Shown: positions 1 to 13,500 of the stretch, piece by piece
Numbering within the stretch: position 1 is the first letter of the stretch
Layout of the letters: each line of letters opens with the position of its first letter
Origin: Styela clava
Taxonomy: Eukaryota > Chordata > Ascidiacea > Stolidobranchia > Styelidae
NCBI RefSeq assembly: GCF_964204865.1
Contig: NC_135252.1
Location: 4,950,883-5,014,882, forward strand
Reading direction: 5' to 3'
Length of the DNA stretch: 64,000 nt
Position numbers and translations under genes: made by a program
Notes under the pieces: generated by a model
What the model was told of the DNA's origin: nothing
The model's database searches: none
Seen by the model: the letters and a program-made list of their open reading frames with translations, nothing else

Positions 1-112
1 TCACTGATATGTTAGCATTTTTTTTCTTTTATTCGTGCCTTCGCTTGGCGGGTCACAAATAAAACGCGGTGGGTCACTTTGTGACCCGCGGGTCAGTGGT
101 TCGCCATCCCTG
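1..112. mobile_element. hAT-type transposon, one terminus only
   Basis: Only one end of an element is in the window. Read on the minus strand from position 112 it begins CAGGGATGGCGAACCACTGA, the style of hAT terminal inverted repeats, followed by GGGTCAC-rich sequence with a short hairpin near 71-88. The other terminus would lie before position 1, so no target duplication can be checked. Confidence 0.5.
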
Positions 113-212
113 CTATATTGGATTCTCCCTTTTAAGTTCTAATTAGCTCTCTGTGATTTTAAATTGATGTGGTAAGCATGCATTTTGCGTTTGGGTAAGA
201 TAATATCCAGAG

Positions 213-302
213 GCAGAAAAAGGAGTCCAGTAATCCTCTTGCAAATTGCCACATCACTCATGAAATTCGAACCAGGGCCTATTATACCATTAGGCTAAAG
301 TA
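213..302 (-). repeat. tRNA-Ser-derived SINE, head fragment
   Basis: Degraded fragment of the SINE seen more fully at 4031-4366 and 28612-28822. The shared block GGAGTCCAG-AATCCTCTTGCA is followed by a box-B-like CTGGTTCGAATTTCATGA on the minus strand and a remnant of the box A region. No transcription capacity is implied. Confidence 0.45.
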
Positions 303-832
303 GGGGCCTCAAACCTCGACAATCAATTTTGTACTATTATTCATTTCGAATAGTTTTTAAATTGTAAAGGCTTGTTCCACAATAATGTCAGTTTAATACT
401 TCCTAGATATTTTTTATTCAGGTTTATTCTAAATATTCACGTCGTGTTGAAAAGTAGTATACATTGGAAGCTCGTAGGAATGCTTGTAATCATATTTACA
501 TAACATTTTGCATGTAATTTGGTACTATTATCATGCGACAGTACTCGAAATAAACTTAAAACTAAAAAAAAATTAAACGCTATTCAAATAAATTGGAGTT
601 TCCTGCTACCAAACACAAATCTGGGTCATTTATTTGAAACAAAAAAATTCGACAATATTTTATATATCTTTCCGACTTGTGAAGGTCTTGCATACTGACC
701 AACACGATTCAATGTTTAAATATTCACGGCACTGCATTTCTATAAAAATCTGTACTATTGTTCTTATTAAAACATTGTTTTGTGGAAACAAAATCTCTCT
801 TTCTGTACTCAGCGCTACTGGAGATTTTTGAA

Positions 833-1050
833 GGATAGGATTTACATATTCATCATGGGGAGAGAAAAACCGATAAGACGGCTTAACCATATGACGAACC
901 ACGGACTTCGGTTACCATTCCATGTCGGGTATGGTATTAGTTAGTTATGTTTTCGGAAGCATGGAATTGGTGGAGGAAGCCGTAACCGACCAGCGGTTAT
1001 GTGAACCACCCAACGGCAACGAGGTGTCCAGCAACCCTCTCGCACACAAC
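833..1050 (-). repeat. tRNA-Ser-derived SINE, copy lacking the tRNA head
   Basis: Shares the body and tail of the family: the AGGATTTACATATT tail block near 835, GAGAGAAAAACCGATAAGAC, then GGAAGCATGG and GAGGAAGCCGTAACCGACCA. It stops near 1050, before the tRNA-like head. The remaining DNA from 1051 to 1528 holds no recognisable gene. Confidence 0.65.
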
Positions 1051-1528
1051 AAGTAATACTGGTATCTGGTTTAATTTAGTCCGATAATTGACAAAGGAAT
1101 TTGGGAACGCAATATTTTGCTTTAACATTGCAAACATGCAACATTGTTCATTTTTTATGCGGGTCACCGTGGACTAAAACGCGTATTTGCATGTTTGCAG
1201 ATTTTATACACTCGAGATAAGTAACAAAGATGTTTCGCGACGGATCAAATCCTAAAAAGTATGATTACTCGTCAACGTTGATGAAAGTGGCATACAAGCA
1301 ATTGTTAGGTTTGGCTAAAAACGCCCTCCATCCATGCTGGGATTAAAAACGTGAGAGGTTTTATCGCCCCGTCCTCAAAACTCTACCCTATTTGACAATG
1401 ATTGAAAATATCACAATGACTTAGCAAACTTCAAGAATACTCAGAATCAACTTACGAGATAACCAGGGAATGAGGTATTAACTATTAATGGAAGAAGCAT
1501 TTTATAATCAATACAAATAATGGCGTTT

Positions 1529-1534
1529 TTTATT
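1529..1534 (-). terminator. Poly(A) signal of the matrin-like gene
   Basis: AATAAA on the minus strand, about 45 bases past the TAA stop at 1579-1581. Position and orientation fit the 3' end of the minus-strand gene. Confidence 0.6.
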
Positions 1535-1578
1535 CATATGATCAAATTTGATAACATATCGTCTTCCTTGTGGTAAAA

Positions 1579-4500
1579 TTATGTCCCAATAACTTCAGAT
1601 TCAGCCAGTTTTCTTAATCTTTTCTTCTCTTGCAAATATTGTTTCAATCTGTCATAATGACCCTTAGACTTGCAGTGAACTACTTTTGCACTTTTACTAG
1701 AGCTGTAAAACTTGTTGCAGAGTTGACAAAAAAATCCCTGAATAAAACAGTATTGTATAATGACCTAGCACATGAAGAAAACACACATGTAGCTTATTTT
1801 CATCCCGGCTGGAAATATGTGAATAATAATACCTGCATTTGTGTTATAACTCCTTGTCCGACTGGCGTGTCTTTCCTGAACGCTGGTACCTCATATGTGG
1901 AGAAGTCTTCTGGCAGCGGGGGAACCTTCAATAAACGCATCGATATAAGTGTCTAGTAGCTTACACGATGGATCAAAAATAGCAGACAAATTGAAATTAA
2001 TATTAAACTGAAAATCCGGAGCAAGGTTTATCTGAAATATTTTTTCCATATAAATGAGCATGTTTATTCAAAAGCAATATTGAGATCTGAATATACTCTC
2101 AAAGGTAATTATTGTTAACGAATTTCAATAATTAATATAGGTTAAACTCTGTGTGAAATAATATGTACCGGAATATACTCTTTCTGAGGCTCTGGCATCA
2201 CACCTTCAGCAACAGTGCCCAACAGCTTCTTGTGTTTGTCTGTTAGTGAAAGAAAATTATTGTCAGAGAAATTTTGAGATTAAGATTTTGAGAACAATTT
2301 TGTATAAAACTAACTACCTTCGACTTCTTTTTTACGCATTGGTTCCGGCATCTGATTTGGATCAATCACAGCGTTGTTAGGTACGTCTACCATCATTGGC
2401 ACAAATTGACCAGGGCCCATCACAGGCAGAATTGGGCCTGGATGAATGCCAGGAGGCCCAAATATAGCATGTGGTGGAGCTGGATGGTGAGGCATTGATC
2501 TAGGATCCACACCCATAGGAAATGGTCCATGTTCCATTGAAGGCATAGACAAGGAACCAATTCCAGGTGGGCCCGGTTTCATTCCTAGAGGAACCATGTC
2601 AACATGCATTGTCATTGGATTTTGGCCACCTGGTCGAAATCGTGGAGGTGGAGCATGGCGGGGAGGTAATGGACGTGGTGGTCCAGGAAGCATCTCTAGT
2701 TTGATAACATTTTTTCTTAAAAGTAATAAATGCTTCTTCATTGCTTGCATGGCATCACCAGGATTATAAAACTCGATGTCATAAATGTCATAACCAATAT
2801 TCTGTAAAACAAACATGATTTTAGAGTACAGAAACTTGAACAAAACAATATTTAAGAAGGTAGTGATTGTAAATTGAACAGTACTTGTGCAATCTTTGCA
2901 GGTGGTATTGGTTCAAAGAAACTTTTGACATCCGCAGTTGTAGCTTTATCTGGTACATCATACATGCGAACATGTACAGTGGGTCGAAATGGAGGTAAAT
3001 TATGCCTTGGTGATTGTGCCCCAACATGATGATCACGCTCTCTACTGTACCTTGTTGGTTGCCTGATACATGTAATACTCGTTAGAAAAGTTGAAATAAA
3101 AATAACACACACGACCTCTTTCTTCACTTACGGTAATTGAGGCATATTTCTCCCTTTTTCTTTAACATCAGGCTGTACTTTTCTCTGAAAATGACAATAT
3201 TACCAAATTTCATGCAAAAATTCATGGACTGATATTCAAGAAGGTACTTGATACTAGAGGTAAGATCGGGCCCAAAATTCCGGCCCGACCCAGGCCCGTG
3301 GGTAATAAACCTAACCCGACTAATAAACTGGGTTTGCAGGCCTGAGTCCCAAACAAAGCCGAAATTTCATATTTTATTTAGGAGTTTTTTGAATTGTCAT
3401 TGCAAGAGTTTAGTACAGTATGTGTCGTGCTGATGAGGCAACTTCTGTTTTTTTGCAGACCACGGTTTCTCGTGGCCAAAACACGGCCGAAACGCCTTTA
3501 AAAAAAAAAGTGAGCGATAGAGAAGCCCGACCCGACCCGAACGTAATGATTGACATTTCCGGCCCGGGCTTCAGATCCTAGCTCTACTTGATACGAATCC
3601 AGTGACTGTAACTAATTTCCATAAATTCATATTTACCTTCTAACAGTTTTTTCATATATCTATATATACAATTGACAAATATATTATACCTTTTTTGCCG
3701 GTACCTGCTTTGTAATCTCACCAACCTCATCTACAACAACAAATGAGTTGTCATTCTTATCTTGTACAACTTCAGATGTTGCTTCTGGAAAACAAAAAAA
3801 GGGCAAGTACTTTATTACATAGAAAGAAAAAGGCAAATGTAATAGCACCTTTTAAAAATGAATCTTTATTTTAACAAAAATATTACTTGTGGTTAGGCCA
3901 TGCGATGCTGTGATAAAAGTAAACGATCCAGAGGTGGTTAACTGGTTGTGCATAAAAAGACAAAAATTCACTCCTATTCAGTTGAGGGATGCAACTCGAC
4001 ATGCATGAACAATGCCATGAGCTGAATGTTGGATAGGATTAATACATACTTATTCTGGGGAAGAGGAAAGCCGATAAGACAGCTCATTCATATGCCGAAC
4101 CACGACCTCTTGCCCGGTTACCAGTTCATGTCAGGTATGGGCTTAGTTAGCTAGTTATTTTTTTCGGAAGCATGGACTTGATGGTGGAGTAAGCCGTAAC
4201 CAACCAGCAGTTACGTGAACCACCCCGCAGTGGCGAGAAGTCCAGCCAACCTCTCGCACATATTATTCCCACATGAGATTCGAACCTGTGAACCCACCCA
4301 GGGTAATCGAAGGTCAGGGGCGAGCGTATTCCTAATGCTTAGCATGATGCGCCAAACCGCCGAGCCGTATGTGACCTTTATCAATTCATCATCTCATATT
4401 TCCGTGCCAACAAATCAGTCAAGACAGCAATATGCACATACAACCCTCTCAGATATTGAAAAGCATGCCTCATCCAACCCTACAGGTGCACTTACTTTCT

Positions 4501-7500
4501 GGACTGAGCTGTAAATCATCAGAATTATCATATTCCTTTTCATCGAACGAATCATTCAGAATATGATATTCTTCAACTTTCAAACTGCATTGTTCCAAGA
4601 ATCGTTTCATTTCCACCGGGTGTACTTGAGCGACTTCAATTTTTCTGTTTGGAATTACAAAAAATTATTAATGAAAAATATTTACCTTTTTTCAAAATCT
4701 ATCCAGATTACAACCTTTGCAGTGTTCACAACAAAAAATAGGAACAATTGGAGAAAAAATTTAAGCACAAACAATTCGACAGTCACCATAATTCTATCCA
4801 ATGCTCTTTACTTGAATATGAAAAAGAAATCAGAGCGAACACTTACATCTCATGTCAATAGGTTACCAATATTTATGTATTTTCAATTTCATATTGTTGC
4901 ATATGTCATTTTATCTATGGCAAAGATTAAATTTCATTATTTCTTTTTATCTAATTCACTTGATATATCAATACCAATGATTCACAGATAATATATTTTA
5001 CATACTCGAGTTAATTGCCTCATTAACACTACTACAAACAAATTTCTCACTAAGTTTAAAGTAATATCAAACCTTCCTTGGACTTGGTAACTCTTTCCAG
5101 ACACCAATTTTGCATCATCACTTGATTCAAGCACAACATATCCACGGCCAGAATTACTCTGACCAGACTTTAGTGCTTTCCAGTAAATATCTGTGATTTC
5201 CATAAGAATATTATTTGACACACAACCTTTCATATATAACAAGGTTTATTTAATAATTTATATACTAAGCATTTCTACATTGAGCGTATTTCAGCCAATT
5301 TTCAAATTTACATATACATTTATTTTTCATAGCAGAGCATTTCATTTTGAGTCAATAGAAAATAATAACTCTTGTTTCAATGTGTACAAGGACAACCAGG
5401 CACTCGAAGATTATAGATACGGTTAGTGAGTATGCAGCAAACAGTTTGTTCCCAATAGAAATGTGAAAATGCCAGACACTCTCCATCAGGTTTCAATGAC
5501 ACTCTATGTAGCAAAAGATTACAGTTTTTCAAATAATCATTTATTAAAAAAATATGCGATAACGAAAAATAAGCTCTAGTTCAATTGCCATATTGCTTAG
5601 TATTAAACATCTTAAATCAAAAGTTTTATGGAGAAATTTCCCAGATACAAAGACTTGTTGCTCCATCAAAACATGACCAGATTACAGAAGAATATCACTG
5701 ATGAAATATCAAAATTGATTGTTGATTGTATCAGTAGAATTTATTGTGAAAATTTTGTATCATCCAAACATCAAGGATATATGAATAGACTTAATAGAAA
5801 GAGATGAAAGTATAATTAACAATAACTCAAATACACTTGTCATCTATACTATAAATTCTTATTTATCATGAAAATATTAGAAAAGGTTGAATCACGTGGT
5901 TTGACAGAGTTGCATACGTTAGTACTGCTACAACCTACAATGTGGTCATCGTCAGAAGCACTTAACAATAATACTTCAAAGAGGAATGTAGAAGAAAAAA
6001 CACTGATAAGCGGCATGTGATGTGTCCATCTGATATAAGATCATAATGACAGATGAATATTAAAAATATAATAACAAGTAAAAGACTTTAATACAGAATA
6101 TACCAGTAAATATGAAACGATATGATACAGTAGACTTGACGACCCAATTCAGACACTAATTTACCTTTCAATGGTTCATCTTCCATGTTTAGGCCAACAG
6201 ATGTCATTGAAATTGACATCCTGGCATCCTCGACATCCTAACCCTGGTTTGGTTATTTAACTATTTGATTTTCTTAACCACAGAACTGAAGACTTATTAG
6301 ACTTCATATTTTGTGAATGCATGTACCGGTAGTCCACCAACTGAGCAAACATTAATTATGGATGAACTAAACTATGAACTAGTTTAAGAAGCAACATTAT
6401 AAGAACTAACATAATTAGACTATTCAGTAAATTACAGCAATATACTCGTAAATAGAATAGCCTACCACAACAATACTTAATATGTAATGGTAATTTATAG
6501 GTCATCAAAATACGAAAACATACCATTACTGGAGAATTTAACTTCCTGAATTGCATCCAATAGTTCAGACTTTCTGAGATGAAAACCGAGATTAGAGACC
6601 TTGATAACCTGTGGAATATTAACAAATACTTTGACTATTGGCAATATGTGCTAAACTAAATAACACTATGTACTATTGATAACTACTTGTTAATAATGGT
6701 ATTCCTATAATTAGTGTCTAGATATCATTTTAGCCTAACAATAAATACAAATACGGTAATACATAGAAACGAGAAATTATTTCTAGAAATAGTTTTACAT
6801 AGACACATTATAAAACTATGCCTACAAGTAACATGACTATGCATATACTTATTGGTAACTAGCCCTCGTACACAAATTCTACTAAATAAATCTACCTTAA
6901 CCTGTAAAGTCATCCACAAAAATGTGATCACTAAATTATTTTCATTAAATGATTGGACAGATATTCCACCACTGACAGTAATACGGTAATAAATGAACAG
7001 TATTGTGCACAATCACATTTTTCCTTATTGTGATAATGCTGCAAAACATTTCTTCAGCAGCCTTTAATTTTACTTTTTATAGGTTTGGTTCCATATTTCA
7101 TAATTACAGCATACAGTGATTGTGGAAAAAACTAAACTGGTACCGGTAATACGTAATACATTTGTAATTTGTAAAATTATACAATAACCCCAAGTCTCGT
7201 AACAATGATCATAAAAGAACCTTTTTTTAAACCTGTAGCTCAAAGCTAATCGTTGAAAAGTAAGAACTCGATACCGAGTAGAATTCGAATCGATGACTTC
7301 GATGCCCCATCATTCGTCAAAGATAATATGAAATGGACATACAACTGTATATGTAGCTAGGGATGGGCAATATAGAATACCGAATCCGGAGGATTCGAAT
7401 CCCAAAGTATTCGAATCCAACGGGATCCGATAACAGGATTCGGTTTCCGCCTCTCCGGCGCCAAGCGTCAATTTTTGTATTTCGGGTTTCTAATTTATCA

Positions 7501-10500
7501 ATTATAGACGAGCGTTTTTCTCGCGTGGAAATCTCTCTCGTTTAATTAAACTTGCGTCTGCTCGCAAAGAACCCGTAAATCGGTAAACATCAAACACTGT
7601 AATATCAATCGGCATATTCAGGACAAGGAGTCGGTAACATAACCTCACGGCGAGGACTCGTTATTGCACCATTTTTGCGTTTTCCTTCTTTGCTATCTAG
7701 CTAGCGTCATTTGTGCGACTTACTGGTGATATTCCGATAATCTGAATGCAACAATCTTTAATTGTTTACAGACGTGCCTTGCCTCATTTTAAATTAAATG
7801 ATTTTTCGCGACCTACGAGTTTTCCCAAAAAAATGATGCACGTAAACCAAAAGCCAGGCGTTAAATGTTATAACATTACTCGCCATTAATTTAGATCGAA
7901 TATTATTTACGAATAATTTTATTATACCATTTTCCGAAATACAAAGTTATATCGCAAAACGCGAACAACTGTCACACTTTAATTTCACTCTCAAAAGATT
8001 ACATATTTTTCGGTCCGTTTCTATCGTTCAAGATAGACGCACGTCTGGCGAAGATAGTGACGTATTGAATTTGAGTAGGGCTAAGTCTGGGTAGATAATG
8101 ATTAATGATAACATTCCTATCGTTCAAGATAGACGCACGTTCGATCGAGTGTCTGTAGCATTTTAGTCGCCGATAAATTTTGAAAAAAGTTGCCGCATCT
8201 GGCGAAGATAGTGACGTATTGAATTTGAGTGGGGCTAAGTCTGGGTAGATAATGATTAATGATAACATTTCTATCGTCCAAGATAGACGCACGTTTGATC
8301 GGAAGTCTGTAGTGACGTATAGAATAGTGACGTATCGAATTTGAGTAGGTCCATGTCTGGGTAGATAATGATATGTAACGATAATCATAGAAAATGAGTT
8401 CGTCTTCAGATGTTATTACCTAATAACTAAGTACGAAATCGCGTTTACGGGAACTTGGTTTTACGTGTCTTGCTCTCACAGAATAAATGGTTGATTTTAA
8501 TTGATAGTGGTTAAATTTAATATTTTACAACGGCGCATAGGTTGCAGTGGCCACACGCTGGTTCTCAGCGGGTATGTTTTAGTATACTTGGCAGACTTAC
8601 ATTAATAATGATTTAACGCCGTTTCATGTCTATTTTGTATTTAACCGCTTACTATTAAAGTGTGTAAAGCGTGTCTTAATTTAGCATATCAGTATTTATT
8701 AGTATTTAGGGATTACATACATTTGGAACAATTGGAAGGCAAAAAATATTGTGATATTCCTAAATTTTATTGTCCTGGGAACTGCCTGTTTAGTATCAAA
8801 TGAAATCCAATGTTCAGGACATTTTCAAATAGATAGCCTAATACATTTATAGTAAGTAATACATTTGCAATTTTTTACCATCTAAATCCAGCAATGTAGA
8901 AATTCCCACTATTTGAATAAATATGAAAATAGAATAGGATTCGGTATTCTGGATTCGATTTAACTATTCTAGAATATTCTAGAATAGTAAATTATTCTAC
9001 ATTGCCCATCCCTATATGTAGCGTAGCCTACTACTGGTAAATAAGTATCACCATAAAACCACAGAACGCATTATTTCGACTAAATCACATTGGAGAAAAT
9101 ATATGTTACTGTTTACAAACCCTAGTACACTTAGTAATCTCTTCCCATTCGATTCTAACAATCTATTGGTAGTTGATATAAGTGTGGGGCGAGTCCTCAA
9201 TGTTAAGGCACACTTACTGTACAAAGCGCAGAAGAACCAGGAAATATGGAGAATAATATTTTTCCAGGTGCACGGAAGAGAGAATATACGGTAAATGTGT
9301 GGGAATAATTTCTCAAAATCAACATAATGCAATACTGCATGAATCAAAATCACTTAAAATAATATTTAGGATAGCCATGCCAATATTTTCGGCAAAAGTG
9401 ACAAATATCATCAATTGTCCAAGATTCAAAAATCAGGATAGGATTTACATATTTATCCAGGGGAGGAAAACCCATAAGATGGCTTAATCATATGGCAATC
9501 CACGGCTTCTCGCCCAGTTACCAGTTCATCTCGGGTATAGGATTAGTTAGCCAGTTTTTTTTTTCTAATTCGTGGATTTCCCCCCAATTGATCTTGGCTG
9601 CAATAACATATGTCGAGGACACAAAATTTTGTTCTACCAAATCAGTGCCGTGAAATGGGCACTCGATCGACTATCTTAGACATATTCATGACATTACCGT
9701 TATCTACAGAAAATCTATTTGTCTGACTTCTTGCTACCCCAAAACATCACATCTAACATAGTCTGGATGTTAAATCCATGCCAGTGCAATCAATTAATTG
9801 CCCCCTGACGCAAGCATCAATAAGTTCGTCATTTTTACAGCTACTTTTTGAGCGAATCTCAGCTTTCATTTAGTTCTGAACAGAACGGTAACTTTGTTAA
9901 TAAGAATCTCAACAACTAGATCATTCTATGTATAAAATATCCAGTTGTGTAAACTTAATCGCAGTATTTTGTTATCACCATAAGACCATTTCTCATTATG
10001 ATTACATAATGTAATATTGTATTAAAGCACATTTTTACCTTCTTGAATATCAAATAGACCATGAATGAAATTTTAAAGGTATATTTTGGAAGTAAACAAG
10101 CACTTTGCATTCGCTCTTAAGTCACAAAAAACATTCTGAATCTGAATATAGGCAGTGAAAAAAAAATTTCGAAATGCTTTTTATGTAATTACATCAGCCT
10201 TTTTATCAAAGTGGTTCCATGCTCCAAAGTTTGAGTAGATTTACCAAAAATAGAATGTTATAACAGACAGAATCAGATCTAGAAAAATATTTCAGTGAGG
10301 ATGACATGATTAAAAACACTTTTTCGGGACCCACATCCCATACTTATGAAATACTCCAATCCGAATGTGTAATAATAATTTATGAACATCAATGTCCATC
10401 TCTGATGATTTCCTTTTTAGTCCCATCTCCACACCCATACATTTATATCTCAGTTGACAAGATTGTCAAAGTGTACATAAATTGATAAGAAACCCCAAAT

Positions 10501-13500
10501 GTTAATACTGCATAATCGCTGGGATTGATAGTCCATGCAGCAACAGGGGTTGATTTTTCAGTGTTACATAGAAATTCTCACGCTGGCTTTGACAGTCATA
10601 GGTTAATTTCTTATCCGATAATAAAATAACATGCAAAGTTCAAAGGAATAATGTTGAGTACAAATTTCACTGCGGCAGGTGAGGCTGCGAAGAACCAAAG
10701 CTGGTTATCAGGCAGCGACACCCAAGGTTCGAGCATCTAATTAAACATTTACAGTTCTAACATTTTGATTATCGGAGTAGGCCTACTGATATTATTGATG
10801 AGATATTGATAACAACTCAAATAATGCCAAAGAATGTGTTTAATCAGACATTCAAATCTTATTATTTTGCCCTGTTATATCAATTAGAACAAACTCACCC
10901 TAGAGTGATTAATCATAGCATTTGCCTTCTTTGTAATTATCCAGTCAGAAATTAGTTCTTCACGACAACTCTTAGATACTTTAAGTTTTCTGCCTTTCAT
11001 TTCGAGCCCTGTCATCCTCAGAACATCCATCAAGTCAGATTTACGATCGAGTATGACGTATGCATATCCACGGGAATTACCAATACTTGAGAAATGTAAA
11101 GTTATATACAATATTTTACAAAGTTATGCAAAAATAAACTGCCAAAATATCCAACTAAAGTCAACTGTTATTCTGATGGTAAATGCTGAGAGAATTACAA
11201 AACAATGATTTCTAATTTAACAGTTTACAGTCATGATGAATATTTTTGATTTTGTTATGAACAAAATATAACCTTACCTGTCTTTGATAATTTTTACACC
11301 ATTGTACCCTCCTTTAGGCCAAATTCCTAGAATAAGAACTAGCTCCGAGATTGTCACTTTGAATGGTATATTGCTCATCAGCACAACACTCCTAAGATCA
11401 AATCGAGTAAAAATTTCAGACTGTGGAAATGGTAGTGGTACTTTTTAACATATCACAAATCTTGCCTTTATCATACAGTTACTACAGCTGGAAATTTCCA
11501 CGAAAACAGTTGAGTCAAAAAATCGTAACCATTAACCATCTGAAAATCGATTAACCAGTTAACCATTCTCAGCCCTAGCAGTTACAGATTAACAAACAAC
11601 TTTAATCACTCAGATGCATACATGGTTGGTGGAGAGAGACGGAATCGACCAGTGGCAATTGGGTACCCCCGTAGTGTGTGTACCAGGTCAGGGTTAGGCC
11701 ATAATTTTATTCAGATTTTCTATATTTCAGTTCTATTATGAGCTTGGGGACTGTTACAAAATTAGTTACCTAAACAAACTTCTGGGGCGCCTACAATCGA
11801 ACTAACCAAGATAGGAAGTCCAGTAACCCAGCGAGGTAATTGGTTTGACAGTAAATTGGGTGCTGTAATTTTCCTATGATGCACTTATGACTCCATAGAG
11901 CAAAATTATAATCTTGATCTGGGCATTTTTTCTTGCAAGCCATACCACAGGAGTTCATGATAGTGGATCAGTGAATATCAGCAAATGTCGGGCGCACAAA
12001 GGTTTAACCAGGTAAATAGTTTCGATTAAATCTTCATATCAGTGTGTGTACAAACAAAGAATATTCTATCCCATTCCAACATCTCATAGTTTTGAAATGC
12101 AGAAATTAAAAAGTTCTTACTCTATATCTTCATCATTATCTTGAGAAGCCTTGGTTGTAACTTGTTTGCCAGTTTTGATCAATTCTGGAGGTTTAGCTAT
12201 TGTATAAGATGCTGCGAAACTAGAATTTTGCACAATTCCAACTTTTGTTTCTTTTCCTTCCCAATCCATGTTAGGCATGTTTGTAGTAGTAGGATAAGAT
12301 GGGAGACCTAGAATATGCAGGTTATATATCATGAAAAGCATATTAACAGAAAAGTAGCAAACTCTTCCAGCCAACTTAATGGACAATACCCGACTGTCAA
12401 TTAAAACAAAAAATGAAATAAAAAAAAATTTGTCCTACTCCTGAAATGATTTTTGCTACCTTATTCCTACCTTTCTGATATGAACTATTAAAATATGTCA
12501 ACGCAAGGAGTATGTAATATTTCGTATCAATTGCTTTCGTATCAATCAACTTTTAGTACATGACTATGGATTTATATTTCAATACTAGCCTACATCAAGA
12601 GCAGAAAAATTGAAAAAAAAATAAAAATTCCTGACTATATGATACTGAAAATACGCAGACTTAATATTCAATGAGAGACCACTAGAGTGATTATGAGTAA
12701 CTATTTTATTGAGACTTGGAATTCCTATGTCCTTGAGAATTTTTATCAGTGTTTATTTAATAGTGATGTGAATATTGAATATAAAAATTACCTTGCGGTA
12801 ACAAAGCTAATTTCTCTTTTTCTTTTTCCATTTCAAGTATGAAGGCACTAGGTTTTGGTTCATTGTCATCTATTAGTTTTGAATCCTCAACATTTGACAT
12901 ATTTTTTTTACTAGTTGGCTTGATTTCTTTTATCTTTCGAAGTGCCTCTGCTATGCTTCCACCAACAAAAGTGGGTTTTTCAATAAAAACGTCTTCTTTT
13001 TCTTCAAAATAATGTAATAAAGTCAAGAAACAGTGGTATATGTAACATAGGCTCAGGGATTAGTCACTTACCATCTTTATCTACATCTCCTTTTTCCGAT
13101 GAAACGGGGCTGTCAAAATAGGATGTATTCAATATAAATTGGCATTATAAAAAGTCTATACACAATAAATTTTAGTTAACTTTACCATTCTTCTGGTTTT
13201 CTCTTTTTTAAAATACTTTTTAAAGGCTTTGATACTGAAGATAACGACGCAACTAGGTCATCATCTGTACCTAAAACAGATATTTACATAGTCAGAAAAT
13301 TAACGTTGCGGTAGGCCTATATCAGTATATGCTGATATGTAATACTAGAATATATCGTTAGCACAGATATGAACCAGAAAAATAACATTAGAATAATAAT
13401 GCCAACTGACAAAACAAGTAATTTCATAACAATATAAGTTCGCATTAAAGATTATATACCGTCTGACTGCAGCTCGATTTAGTCTAGATTTTAATATTGC

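Noticed and set aside
7999..8388. 129-codon minus-strand frame
   Set aside because: Internally repetitive; produced by the hAT element's tandem repeats.
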